DNA from: Pseudomonas duriflava | GTDB lineage: Bacteria; Pseudomonadota; Gammaproteobacteria; Pseudomonadales; Pseudomonadaceae | Assembly: GCF_007830155.1 (NCBI RefSeq) | Contig: NZ_VLKY01000003.1 | Coordinates: 124,001 to 188,000 of the forward strand | Reading direction: 5' to 3' | DNA length: 64,000 nt | Shown: positions 8,968 through 17,572 of the stretch, piece after piece | Layout: each line of letters begins with the position of its first letter | Numbering within the stretch: position 1 is the first letter of the stretch | Made by a program: the position numbers and the translations under genes | Notes under the pieces: model-generated | Database searches by the model: none | Seen by the model: only the letters and a program-made list of their open reading frames with translations | Told to the model about the DNA's origin: nothing

Positions 8968-10245
8968 TTATCTAAAGCTAGGCTGCCCTAGAGCATGCGC
9001 TCCGAGATAAGGCTCAGACACCGGACTGCTTGAGTTCAGGTGCTTACCCTTGAGAGCCTGGATCACTAGCAGAAAAGCGATAGTTGCCTGCATATACTCG
9101 AAAATCCCTTGCAGAGGCCAAATCACCATAAACGCCAGCATACATATCAGCGTGAAGTTGGTGTTCAAGCAGAGCCGTTTGGCAAAACGGTAATAGCAAA
9201 ACAGGCTTAGGGGCACAATAAAAAAGGCTAGGAAGCCAAATCGGAACAGGGTTCCAAATATCCCAACGTCGGATAAGAAGAAGTACTCACCAAAGTGAGG
9301 AATGAAGCCGTTATTCCACATTAAGGAAAGTGAACCGCTTGGTAGCCAATTATTACTGTGCAGGTGCATGAAGATATAACTGATAGTTTGCTCACGCACA
9401 CCGTCGGTAGGTCCGTCTTCCAATGATTGTGTATAGAAGTCCACATTCAGACCCAGCGCTGTAATCAGCTCAGGGAAAAGGTAAAACGGGGACAATAGAA
9501 TACAGGATAGGGCGACCCAAATTACTGATTTACTCTTCAAGCAGAGCAGCGTGAAGCACAAGGAGAGAAAAATCAGCTGTCTTGTCTGAGTAGCAAAAAC
9601 TAGGGTTAGCAGGATAAAACAGGCCAAAATTAAGTAAGGCGTCTTCGACTTCTCGGACCCATCAATGGGTGAACTACCCTTGTTCCAGATCTGAATGGCG
9701 TAGAAATAGCCTAATATCTGAGCAAGCGAGCCAATAGAGGAGCGGTCGGGGCGGTCAAAGGACGCTACCTTATCTCGTAAGTCCGGCAAAGCGCCGAATT
9801 TGAACATCCAGGCCAGCACACACGATAGCAATACGACGGCAAAGAAAGTGTGCTCGAAGTGAGCTACCTTCATGTTCTTGGCTAAGAATAGCAACACGGC
9901 AAAACTAAAGCAGAAAAGAACACGTCGTTCCTCGATAATCCCATAGATGAGCGGTTGCCCGTAGTATAGGTTCGAGAAAATGGCTGGCAGCAGAATGAAA
10001 ACTACTGAAGAATAAAGACCGTAGCTAAACAGGATATTGAAATCCCTTTTTTCCATGCCTACGGAAGCCAGCAAGTAAAAAAGCGTGAAAGCCAGGCAAA
10101 TGACTAGATACAGTTCATTGACATATAAAATGCCAATAGGGTTGTGTGGCGTCTCTTCAAAAATGCCGAAATGCAAAATGAAGACAAAAAATAAAACGAT
10201 GCAACATGCACTGCTTTTGCTTACTAGGCTCATATCGCTTCCCAT
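8968..10245 (-). CDS. O-antigen ligase/polymerase family protein (Wzy-like)
   Basis: A membrane protein of about 425 residues with roughly ten to twelve hydrophobic segments and a large periplasmic loop around residues 265-320, the usual layout of Wzy polymerases and WaaL ligases. Sequence conservation in this family is weak, so the call rests on topology, motifs such as ATQTRQLIFLSLCFTLL in the ligase-like core, and its place between a flippase and a glycosyltransferase. Start choice is uncertain: ATG at 10245 or ATG at 10233, the latter with GGAAG upstream. It would polymerise repeat units in the periplasm before Wzc/Wza export. Confidence 0.8.
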   Translation of the reverse strand: MGSDMSLVSKSSACCIVLFFVFILHFGIFEETPHNPIGILYVNELYLVICLAFTLFYLLASVGMEKRDFNILFSYGLYSSVVFILLPAIFSNLYYGQPLIYGIIEERRVLFCFSFAVLLFLAKNMKVAHFEHTFFAVVLLSCVLAWMFKFGALPDLRDKVASFDRPDRSSIGSLAQILGYFYAIQIWNKGSSPIDGSEKSKTPYLILACFILLTLVFATQTRQLIFLSLCFTLLCLKSKSVIWVALSCILLSPFYLFPELITALGLNVDFYTQSLEDGPTDGVREQTISYIFMHLHSNNWLPSGSLSLMWNNGFIPHFGEYFFLSDVGIFGTLFRFGFLAFFIVPLSLFCYYRFAKRLCLNTNFTLICMLAFMVIWPLQGIFEYMQATIAFLLVIQALKGKHLNSSSPVSEPYLGAHALGQPSFR

Positions 10246-10324
10246 CCTGCTTCACTCGATGTCCTATTCGGTACGGCTACCATCCCTGTATCGAGGCTGG
10301 CCAATCACGCAGGTATATCAGTAA

Positions 10325-11083
10325 TCAATTCACTTCTTGGCTGCTACGTCTTCTTCCCGAGCGCTCTTTTACATAGATGGGAAGAATATGGACGGCATCA
10401 TGAACATAGCGGCGGATCAATCGTTGGGGCTCAGAACACATACGGTGCAGCCATTCGATCTTGGCCTTCTGCATCCATAGAGGGGCTCGCTTAAGGCTGC
10501 CTACTGCAAAAAGGATTGAGGCTCCGATACACAAACCTACCCCGGTTCTGCGGGAGCTATCGATCATGCTGGCTAGAATTTCCTGACGCGGCGCGCCGAC
10601 AGCATAGAAAATCAGATCAGATGGATTCGCATAGATGAAGTCGAGGCACTTCTGGACTTCTTCCGGTTTCTCGATGAAACCCATCGGTGGATTGTAATGA
10701 TAAAGATGGATATAGGGATAAAGCGCCTTTAGCTTGTCAACATCCTGCTCGGCCGCTCCAATCAGCGTAATTGACAGTTTTTCTTGGTTAGCCTTCTTGA
10801 GCAGACTGACCGTTAAATCACTACCAGTAATAACTTCCTTGACTTCAATGCCCAGAGATTTCAGAAGTGGCGCCAGAATGCGACTATCGCATATACGTTT
10901 GTCTGCTAGCCGATAGGCCTTCTGCAGCTTTTCGTTTTCCTGGAACTGCACCACATGATCAATATTGGGCGTGACGATATACGAGTAAGGCTTTTTCAAG
11001 CTTCCAGAAATATGCGTCAACAATTCATCTTTGCTACCGAGATAAAAATCAATCCCGAATGCTTGGTTTACTGCGCTAGACAT
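10325..11083 (-). CDS. WecG/TagA/CpsF family glycosyltransferase
   Basis: About 252 residues of the GT26 family, which adds a sugar to lipid-linked intermediates at the cytoplasmic membrane face. Signature segments are VTPNIDHVVQFQ near the N-terminus, the Asp-containing DSRILAPLLKSLGI, ITGSDLTVSLLKKA and FYAVGAPRQEILA. A basic C-terminal tail (WLHRMCSEPQRLIRRYVHD) is the usual membrane-contact region. The ATG at 11083 is preferred over 11107 because an AGGGG-type ribosome site sits upstream; it overlaps the end of the preceding glycosyltransferase gene by 8 bases, indicating coupled translation. The donor and acceptor sugars cannot be told from sequence. Confidence 0.9.
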   Translation of the reverse strand: MSSAVNQAFGIDFYLGSKDELLTHISGSLKKPYSYIVTPNIDHVVQFQENEKLQKAYRLADKRICDSRILAPLLKSLGIEVKEVITGSDLTVSLLKKANQEKLSITLIGAAEQDVDKLKALYPYIHLYHYNPPMGFIEKPEEVQKCLDFIYANPSDLIFYAVGAPRQEILASMIDSSRRTGVGLCIGASILFAVGSLKRAPLWMQKAKIEWLHRMCSEPQRLIRRYVHDAVHILPIYVKERSGRRRSSQEVN

Positions 11084-11951
11084 GCATTGTCGCCCCTTTA
11101 AAAGCACCTTTAATGCCTGACCAAGCCAACTTGGGGCTCTTGTATTCTTGAAGCAGGGTAATGCCGGATAGCAGAATAGCGGACGTCAACGCATAAGGTG
11201 CGCCGTAAAATTTCTTATTAAAGCGGGTCGCTGCGCGGTTACGGAAGTAATGATAGAACGCGGAGCGGCCGCCAGAGCTCATGGAGCCGTAGTGATAAAG
11301 ATGACTATCGCGCGCCACGTGTAAAGCAATACCACGCTGTTTGGCTTGGTGCTCCCAGTCCACTTCCTCTGAATACATGAAATAAGACTCATCCATGTAA
11401 CCGATTTCGTCGATGACCGAAACATTGAATGCCAGGCTGCATCCCATGATGTAATCGGGCTCTTGAGAGAAGTTTTGAAGTTCCTCCGCTGAAAGATCTT
11501 TGCCCAGAAGCTTCGACTTGCCCAAGAGCGGGTAGAGAATACCTCCACCGTAACATTCTACTTTCCCAGTCTGAGAGCTAAAAATCACAGAGCCGGCTAT
11601 GGTGCGTTTGTTTTCGGTGATCTTTGCCAGAAGGGGTTTGAACGCATCGTTCTTAACGTAGGCATCATTATTTAGAATCCAGAAGTGAGTCACGTCTAGA
11701 TTCTCACGTGCCCATTTCATGCCGAAGTTGTTACCGCCTGCATAGCCATTATTGTGCGGGCTGGCCAGTACGGAAACATTGTCTAAGCTCCGGCTTTCCT
11801 TCCAGGCTTTCATCACATCATAAGAGCCGTCTTGAGAATCGTTATCGATCAGTACGATATGGTCAATGCTCTTGCAGTATTCAAGTACGCTCTCAGCGCA
11901 TGAAATGCTTTCTTTCGGAGCCTTATAATTCAGCACCATTGCAACATTCAT
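11076..11951 (-). CDS. Glycosyltransferase family 2 (rhamnosyltransferase-like)
   Basis: About 291 residues of GT-A fold. It begins MNVAMVLNYKAPKESISCAESV, has the nucleotide-binding Asp region VLIDNDSQDGS and the metal-binding segment FWILNNDAYV, then YMDESYFMYSEEVDWEHQAKQRG, characteristic of the GT2 rhamnosyltransferase-like subfamily. It lacks transmembrane helices apart from a possible hydrophobic patch near the C-terminus. AAAGGAT is only two bases from an ATG at 11957 but eight from the ATG at 11951, so the latter is taken. It probably adds an internal residue to the repeat unit. Confidence 0.88.
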   Translation of the reverse strand: MNVAMVLNYKAPKESISCAESVLEYCKSIDHIVLIDNDSQDGSYDVMKAWKESRSLDNVSVLASPHNNGYAGGNNFGMKWARENLDVTHFWILNNDAYVKNDAFKPLLAKITENKRTIAGSVIFSSQTGKVECYGGGILYPLLGKSKLLGKDLSAEELQNFSQEPDYIMGCSLAFNVSVIDEIGYMDESYFMYSEEVDWEHQAKQRGIALHVARDSHLYHYGSMSSGGRSAFYHYFRNRAATRFNKKFYGAPYALTSAILLSGITLLQEYKSPKLAWSGIKGAFKGATMHV

Positions 11952-12006
11952 AGTCATATCCTTTTAGCCCAGAAAATCAATCTAGTCATATAGAGTCAGT
12001 AGGCGT

Positions 12007-12050
12007 CATTAATCCCGGCAGGCACTTCTCGTAAACCTGCCGGGATAATG
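12007..12050. other. Inverted repeat between wzc-like and glycosyltransferase genes
   Basis: CATTAATCCCGGCAGG and CCTGCCGGGATAATG flank a 13-base loop; the core 11 base pairs are perfect. It lies in the 180-base gap between wzc and the GT2 gene on the minus strand. There is no T-run, so it is more likely an mRNA-stabilising or attenuating hairpin than a full terminator. Confidence 0.6.
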
Positions 12051-12133
12051 AAGTTATGCTCTAGCGTCCGATTGACGTTTTCTTATGCTTTGCACGGTGC
12101 TTAAAACCACTGCAAACCGGGTAACGCCATGCC

Positions 12134-14356
12134 TTAGCTCTTGGTTGGCCGCTCGTATGAATATTGGTAATTACCATAGGACGAATAGTTAGAGGCTCGA
12201 CGCTCAACAGCGTTGAGGATCACACCTTTCAGCGGTACGCCGTTCAGGTCGAAGCGACGCTTGGTGGCTTCCAACTCCTTAACGCTGTTCAGGCCGAAGC
12301 GTGCCACGATCAGGCTGGTACCAACGTGTGCGCCAATGATAGCTGCCTCGGTAACGGCCAGAATTGGCGGTGTATCGATGATGACGATGTCGTACAGGTC
12401 ACCTAGTTGCTTTAGAACAGTAGTGAAGCGATGGCTCATCAACAGTTCAGAAGGATTTGGCGGGAACTGGCCGCAAGACATGAAATCCAGCATGTCTACT
12501 TCGGTTTTCTTAATGGCATCACTCACAGCGATGCGGTTGCTCAACAGATCGGACAAGCCATCCTTCTGCTTGAGGTTGAAAACCTTGTGTAGGTAACCCT
12601 TGCGCATATCAGCATCGATCAGCAAAACGCGCTGGCCGGATTCAGCGATCACAGCTGCCAAGTTAGAAGATACGAAGGACTTACCTACATCTGGGCTGGG
12701 ACCTGAAATCATCAGAACATTGTTCTTCGCTTCAATCATCGCGAAGTGCAAGCTGGTACGCAGGCTGCGCAGGGCTTCTGTACTTAGGTCCGTTGGGTGG
12801 GCAATCGAAAGAAGTGCCGACTCGCCAATCTTGCGCGAACCCTTGTTACCGAACAGCTTTTCCGAATCGGATTGGTTCTTGCTGTAAGGAATAGAGGCAT
12901 AGACAGGCAGGCCCATCTGCTCAATGGCCTCAGGTGTTTCAACGCCGCGCTTGAGGCTGTGGCGGGTATAAACGAAGGCCAGACCTACCAGGCAGCCAAG
13001 AATCAAGGCCGCTACAACGATCAGGGGCTTGTTGGGGCTAGCAGCGTCATCAACATTGGCGTTCGCGTTGTCGATAATACGAACGCTACCTACTGTACCC
13101 GCGCGAATTACATCCAGCTCCTGTACCTTGTTCATCATCAGGGTATAAGTTTGGCTGGTTACGTCTACGTCACGCTTGAGACGCAGCAGCTCTTGCTGGG
13201 TAGACGGTAGATTACCGACACGCTTTTCAAGCTTGTTCTTTTCCGCTTCGAGCTGATTCATCTGGCCGAGCAAAGCCTGGTAGGCCGGATGCTGGCTCGT
13301 GAACTTACGACTCATTTCGACACGCTTGAGGTTAAGCTCGGAAATTTGGCCATCCAGGGTTACGATCTGATCCAGAACGCCCTTTGTCTCGCTGTCGATA
13401 TCAACAGAGCGGCGGCTAGTCTGGTATTCGTTCAGTGCAGCTTGGGCGTCTTCCAGTTCCTTTTTGACGGAAGGAATCTGACTACGCAGGAATTCCAGGC
13501 TCTGGGTAGACTCAGCCGCGTTCCGGTCGATGTTCTGAGCTACGTATAGGTCGATGACTTCCTGGACGATGCGTTGAGCACGTAACGGATCCGGATCCTG
13601 CAGGGCTACCGATAAAATGCCGGACTGTTTGCCACGTTCGCCAGCGCTAATACGGCCTTGGTATTCCTGAATAGTTTTGGAGAGACGTTTTTTTACAACA
13701 TTGAACTCTGTTCCAGGGCGCGCCTGAAGCTTGCTCACCTCAATGAAGTAGCCATTTTGTTCTACAGGCTCGCCAAGTGTGCCATGCAGCAGGATTTGGT
13801 TGTCTTCGTCGAACAGAGTGAAGCTGTTGTTCTCTTCGACCTTAAGCACCATGGGTTTATCGAGTTCACTGTCCGGAACGCGCAGTTCCGCAATTTCAAG
13901 ATCCTCACCGCCCCAAGCGAAGCTATTAAGACCCAATAAAGGAGCAGCAATCTCTCCCTCGGTTTCCGGGGTGAAGTTGCGTGCGATATAGCCGCCAAAG
14001 ATAGGGAAGTATTTTGGGCTAACGACAACATCAAGATGGAGATTCTTTACAGTATTGCCGATAACCAAGCGCGATTTGAGCAGCTCAATCTCGGTTACAG
14101 CTTCGGGGAGGGGTGGCGGCATGCCGGAGGAAGGTTCCGTCAGGCGTGTCACGCCTTTCTTTTCCTCTATCTGCAGCATTGCATTCGAGGAGTACATGGG
14201 CGTCGCCAGAATGGCATAAGCGATACCCAGGAATGTAAAAATTCCGATAATGGAAAGAAGCTGCCATTTATAGTCGATCAGCATACCAAACAAGGCTGAA
14301 AAGCTGATCTCAGCATCATTTTTAACTTCGGTCGTAAAACGAGGCATCGTGGTCAT
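12134..14356 (-). CDS. wzc: Polysaccharide co-polymerase / bacterial tyrosine kinase (Wzc-like)
   Basis: A 740-residue inner-membrane protein controlling polymer length and export. The N-terminal Wzz domain has a first membrane helix (about 31-51) and a long periplasmic coiled-coil region; a second helix lies near 440-460. The cytoplasmic kinase has Walker A SGPSPDVGKSF around residue 550, Walker A' VLLIDADMRKG and Walker B IVIIDTPP. The C-terminus carries a tyrosine cluster (YSSYGNYQYSYERP) for autophosphorylation. GAAGGA precedes the ATG. The phosphatase gene lies immediately upstream in the operon, so phosphorylation cycling as in E. coli Wzc/Wzb is the likely control mechanism. Confidence 0.94.
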   Translation of the reverse strand: MTTMPRFTTEVKNDAEISFSALFGMLIDYKWQLLSIIGIFTFLGIAYAILATPMYSSNAMLQIEEKKGVTRLTEPSSGMPPPLPEAVTEIELLKSRLVIGNTVKNLHLDVVVSPKYFPIFGGYIARNFTPETEGEIAAPLLGLNSFAWGGEDLEIAELRVPDSELDKPMVLKVEENNSFTLFDEDNQILLHGTLGEPVEQNGYFIEVSKLQARPGTEFNVVKKRLSKTIQEYQGRISAGERGKQSGILSVALQDPDPLRAQRIVQEVIDLYVAQNIDRNAAESTQSLEFLRSQIPSVKKELEDAQAALNEYQTSRRSVDIDSETKGVLDQIVTLDGQISELNLKRVEMSRKFTSQHPAYQALLGQMNQLEAEKNKLEKRVGNLPSTQQELLRLKRDVDVTSQTYTLMMNKVQELDVIRAGTVGSVRIIDNANANVDDAASPNKPLIVVAALILGCLVGLAFVYTRHSLKRGVETPEAIEQMGLPVYASIPYSKNQSDSEKLFGNKGSRKIGESALLSIAHPTDLSTEALRSLRTSLHFAMIEAKNNVLMISGPSPDVGKSFVSSNLAAVIAESGQRVLLIDADMRKGYLHKVFNLKQKDGLSDLLSNRIAVSDAIKKTEVDMLDFMSCGQFPPNPSELLMSHRFTTVLKQLGDLYDIVIIDTPPILAVTEAAIIGAHVGTSLIVARFGLNSVKELEATKRRFDLNGVPLKGVILNAVERRASNYSSYGNYQYSYERPTKS

Positions 14357-14373
14357 GAAATTCCTTCTTCCCC

Positions 14374-14811
14374 TTATCTGATATATGGAAGCCAGCTATC
14401 TACGCATTTTGCTAAAAGTATATGTACTTCTTTAAACATTTCTTTTGAGAGACGATAGGGATCAGGAACCTCTCGGTTATTCATCCATTTACCCAGCAGG
14501 AAAACTCTCCCTTTAACTTCTGGAGCCATACTTTCAACAGAACGAGAATGAAACTCTTCCATTGTCAAGATAAGATCTGCTTTCCTTAGCATTTCGGCAT
14601 TTACTTGGCGAGCTTTGTGCTCTTGTACTTCAATGCCGTTTTCTTTTAATACTTCTTGAGCCGTACTATCCATAGGCCGTCCTACTAAGGCGCCAATACC
14701 GGCAGAACTTACTGCTATATTCTTGCCTTTCAAGCCTTCCCTTAGCAGCGTTTCGGCCACTGGGCTTCTGCAAATATTACCTACACACACAACCAGCACT
14801 GACTTGATCAT
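14374..14811 (-). CDS. wzb: Low-molecular-weight protein tyrosine phosphatase (Wzb-like)
   Basis: A 145-residue cytoplasmic phosphatase. The P-loop VCVGNICRSP (C-X5-R, cysteine at residue 9) is at the N-terminus and the general-acid aspartate lies in VPDPYRL near residue 118. It most likely dephosphorylates the C-terminal tyrosines of the Wzc-like kinase encoded 17 bases downstream. Length and motifs match the family closely. AGGAAGAG is just upstream of the ATG. Confidence 0.94.
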   Translation of the reverse strand: MIKSVLVVCVGNICRSPVAETLLREGLKGKNIAVSSAGIGALVGRPMDSTAQEVLKENGIEVQEHKARQVNAEMLRKADLILTMEEFHSRSVESMAPEVKGRVFLLGKWMNNREVPDPYRLSKEMFKEVHILLAKCVDSWLPYIR

Positions 14812-14963
14812 GAAAACTCTTCCTGACGGGAAATCAGATGCTTCCTAGGCATTGATGATGTATCTGGAACTCGCTTGGATATGATGCTGGCATCCGAGCT
14901 CCTGCCGGGAAATCTCATTAGGGATGCTCTGACACCTTTCTCTTAGAAAGTTCAGCTGATGCT

Positions 14964-14994
14964 GCATCCGGACCGTATGAAATAGTCCGGATGC
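14964..14994. other. Perfect 10-bp inverted repeat between wcaJ-like and wzb genes
   Basis: GCATCCGGAC and GTCCGGATGC flank an 11-base loop, starting 10 bases after the wcaJ-like stop on the minus strand. There is no T-run. It could act as a processing or stability element that lowers wzb/wzc expression relative to the first gene, or as a weak terminator. The rest of 14812-15004 holds nothing else recognisable. Confidence 0.6.
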
Positions 14995-15004
14995 GGTAGC
15001 CGTC

Positions 15005-16423
15005 TCAGTAAGCGTTTTTATTGATGAAGCCTTTCACAAGCGTTAGGCAAATAATCTTGACATCCCACCAGAAAGACCAGTGGTGAATGTAGTCCAGATC
15101 GAATTCGATACGTTTCTGCATCTTATCCAGCGTGTCTGTCTCTCCACGCCAGCCATTGACTTGTGCCCAGCCGGTAATACCAGGCTTAACCTTGTGGCGC
15201 AGCATGTAGCCCTGCACAAGTTTTCGGTACTGCTCGTTGTGCGCCACGGCATGGGGCCTAGGGCCGACGATAGACATCTCACCACGTAGCACATTTATGA
15301 ACTGAGGAAGTTCATCGAGTGAGGTGCGTCTAAGAAACGAGCCAAAAGGAGTAATGCGCTGGTCATTTTTAGTGGCCTGGGTGACCTTTTCGCCATTCTC
15401 CATGACTTTCATGCTGCGAAACTTCCATACTTCGATAGGCTTGCCGTCCATGCCATAGCGCTTTTGCTTGAAAAAGACCGGGCCGGGAGAGGTCAGCTTG
15501 ATACCGATGGCAATGATCAGCATTGGAATAGAGATCATTGCCAGAATGATCGAGGCTAAAACGATATCTTCTATGCGTTTGACGATTAGGCTTGCACCAT
15601 CCATCGGCGTATCAAAGATGCTGATGCTGGGAAGGCCGTCAATACTCTCACTGCGAGCATGCAGAAGATGGAACATGAATACATCGGGGATAATGTAGAC
15701 CGATGTAGTCGTATCGCTCAGTTCCTGGACGAGCCATTTGATTTGGGCTTCGTAGGACATATTAAGCGTGATATAGACTTTATCGATATAGCCGGCGCGA
15801 GCATCTTCGATGAGCTGCTGAAAGTCACCGCGAATAGCAAAGTCTCGAGCTCCCTGATCAATTGTGGTGCGATCGGTAGGCTTCTCGACATAGAAGCCTA
15901 GAAGTTCGAGGCCCATCCAGGGCGCGCGGTCGATAGTATGTGCAAGGCGTTGACCTATCTTTTCCGCACCTACAATGGCTACACGGCGCGTGTTGAACCC
16001 GGCCTTACGCAAAGAATGCATGATCGAGCGTAGTAGGGCACGATAGCCACACAGTCCACTTAGAGAAAGTGCAAGCCATCCTTTCATGGTGGTGCCGCTC
16101 ATAAACGACTGAGCAAAGAAGAAGTAATCCACCATGAACACTGTTGAAAAAGTCAGTACCCAATAAGTAGATATCTTCATTAGCTCATAGGAAATTCTTT
16201 CCCCACGCCAAGAAAGATACATCTGATTCATTTCAGTAAGGAAATGAAATATAAGCAAAGCCAGAAATACTATCATCCAATGTTCAGGCGCCATTGGAAT
16301 ACCTGACAGTACTTTGCCGGCAATATATGCAGTAGCAGCAATTACTATTAAATCTAACAGGCGATGCGCTAATGAGATCGCTGATGAATTCGAATGTAAA
16401 ATGCCACGTTCTTTAAAATTCAT
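15005..16423 (-). CDS. wcaJ: Undecaprenyl-phosphate glucose phosphotransferase (WcaJ-like)
   Basis: A roughly 472-residue polyprenyl-phosphate hexose-1-phosphate transferase that starts repeat-unit assembly on undecaprenyl phosphate. Four N-terminal membrane helices and a CoA-binding-like Rossmann domain (RVAIVGAEKIGQRLAHT) precede a fifth hydrophobic segment and the catalytic PglC-like domain: PGPVFFKQKRYGMDGKPIEVWKFRSM is presented here in part as KQKRYG and WKFRSM, then TSLDELPQFINVLRGEM, SIVGPRPHA and KPGITGWAQVNG. The ATG at 16423 follows AAGGA with good spacing; the GTG at 16441 in frame is less likely. It is the first gene of the minus-strand operon. Glucose or galactose is the usual substrate; this cannot be settled here. 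Confidence 0.93.
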   Translation of the reverse strand: MNFKERGILHSNSSAISLAHRLLDLIVIAATAYIAGKVLSGIPMAPEHWMIVFLALLIFHFLTEMNQMYLSWRGERISYELMKISTYWVLTFSTVFMVDYFFFAQSFMSGTTMKGWLALSLSGLCGYRALLRSIMHSLRKAGFNTRRVAIVGAEKIGQRLAHTIDRAPWMGLELLGFYVEKPTDRTTIDQGARDFAIRGDFQQLIEDARAGYIDKVYITLNMSYEAQIKWLVQELSDTTTSVYIIPDVFMFHLLHARSESIDGLPSISIFDTPMDGASLIVKRIEDIVLASIILAMISIPMLIIAIGIKLTSPGPVFFKQKRYGMDGKPIEVWKFRSMKVMENGEKVTQATKNDQRITPFGSFLRRTSLDELPQFINVLRGEMSIVGPRPHAVAHNEQYRKLVQGYMLRHKVKPGITGWAQVNGWRGETDTLDKMQKRIEFDLDYIHHWSFWWDVKIICLTLVKGFINKNAY

Positions 16424-16886
16424 AGTTCCATCCTTGTGCACTTTGAGGTTGCACGAACTTCAACAGGACCGAATGATCAATGACAACGATCGACGAGAAG
16501 TCGCAGTCGATAACAACTGAACGTGTTTAAGGTTTCATTGCACTAGCTCGGAGAATTCTTCAACGGTAACTGTAGCCGTCGGTAGGACCGTCGAAAAATT
16601 CAAAGGTTCAGCACGGTCTAACTAGTGATCAGGCGCTTAGGTTCTATTCAAGAATTAAATAGCTGCTAGAAGGTTAAGTAATTTTTCGAAAGGTGATGAG
16701 GGTCACCTTTTAGAGGGCTGAGGTGTGGCCATAGTCAAAATTTGACCACACCTATATGCCGATAAGCGGGAGCTCGGACAGACGAAAGGCTGAAACCGGT
16801 TTGCCTATTTTACCGCTCTGGCGCTGTAAAGCTGGATGGGGAAAAAGACTAACTGTCGAAACTACTAGAAAGGCCAAGCGGGGCCG
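16424..16886 (-). promoter_or_regulatory. Upstream region of the exopolysaccharide operon with several palindromes
   Basis: About 460 bases without a gene, dense in dyads. AAAGGTGA / TCACCTTT (16689-16696, 16703-16710) is separated by 6 bases. AGGTGTGG / CCACACCT (16721-16728, 16746-16753) encloses GTCAAAATTTGAC (16734-16746), which resembles the FleQ box (GTCA-N6-TGAC) but has 5 central bases. These are plausible operator sites for the operon that begins at 16423. No clear -10/-35 pair could be chosen by eye, and no ops/JUMPstart element was found. Confidence 0.5.
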
Positions 16887-16904
16887 TGTGCCTCTAGAGG
16901 CACA
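16887..16904. other. Perfect 18-bp palindrome
   Basis: TGTGCCTCTAGAGGCACA reads identically on both strands. It lies about 20 bases beyond the stop of the small membrane protein gene (minus strand) and about 460 bases upstream of the polysaccharide operon. Without a loop it is more like a protein-binding dyad than a terminator, and there is no T-run. Confidence 0.65.
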
Positions 16905-16924
16905 TGCGCTTCATGTCTAACATT

Positions 16925-17146
16925 TCAAGAAGATGAATCGTTAACTGATCTATCTTCAGGCTGTGTGTGAGATTTAGTAGTGACATACTCTTTAGGGGTG
17001 AGAAGCAAGCCCTTGCGATGTGGCTGCAAAAATAGCGCAATGCCCCAACTAATGCTTAAACATAGGAGAGCGGCATAGGGCTTTCCTGAGTCCATAAAAA
17101 CAAAGCAGCCGCCAATACCTAGCCAGATCGACAAAAAGTAACGCAT
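16925..17146 (-). CDS. Small two-helix membrane protein of unknown function
   Basis: About 73 residues. Two hydrophobic stretches (roughly residues 3-18 and 24-41) are followed by a polar, basic-then-acidic tail, so it should be an inner-membrane protein with a cytoplasmic C-terminus. GAGGAG sits 6-7 bases before the ATG at 17146; a GTG one codon earlier is also possible. I recognise no domain. It follows rraB on the same strand after 84 bases and could be cotranscribed. Confidence 0.6.
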   Translation of the reverse strand: MRYFLSIWLGIGGCFVFMDSGKPYAALLCLSISWGIALFLQPHRKGLLLTPKEYVTTKSHTQPEDRSVNDSSS

Positions 17147-17230
17147 CACGGGCTCCTCTGGAAAGGAGCCAATGTTACGCCTAAGTTAATGTGATACGCA
17201 TCACAATTTATGGGGTGGTTCGCTGAAAGG

Positions 17231-17572
17231 TTATACTTCCAGAGAGCCCCAGCCGTCGAGTTCTCCGCCAAGCGGAGCAGCATGTGTAGCTAGCAGCTCC
17301 TCATACTCACTGATATTGGAGTGAGTAGGCTGCATTACGGGATAGGCTAGAACTTGCCAGGGAAGCTGTTCGTTTTCTTCGTAAGGAGAGAATGCCACTT
17401 TCTGGCCGTTTCTAACCAGCAACATGGCAAAGCTTAGAGCGTTGTCCTCAGAGGGGAAAACAACAGCAAATTCGATCTCGTGATCGAGCTCCAAGTCCAC
17501 ACCGTTTTCATGCATGTCCCAAAGTGCGTCTCCGTTCTGGTCATCTGGGAACTGCTGATAGTCGCGAGGCAT
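17231..17572 (-). CDS. rraB: Ribonuclease E inhibitor RraB family protein
   Basis: A 113-residue acidic cytoplasmic protein. The start MPRDYQQFPDDQNGDALWDM, the middle EFAVVFPSEDNALSFAMLLVRNGQKV and the end EELLATHAAPLGGELDGWG match RraB/DUF695-type proteins that bind RNase E and modulate mRNA decay in enteric bacteria. Family membership is clear; that it inhibits RNase E here is inferred. AAAGCTC-type weak ribosome site upstream. Possibly cotranscribed with the small membrane protein gene that follows. Confidence 0.85.
   Translation of the reverse strand: MPRDYQQFPDDQNGDALWDMHENGVDLELDHEIEFAVVFPSEDNALSFAMLLVRNGQKVAFSPYEENEQLPWQVLAYPVMQPTHSNISEYEELLATHAAPLGGELDGWGSLEV

Noticed and set aside
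16424..16924. ops/JUMPstart element for the polysaccharide operon
   Set aside because: GGCGGTAG was searched for on the minus strand and not found.
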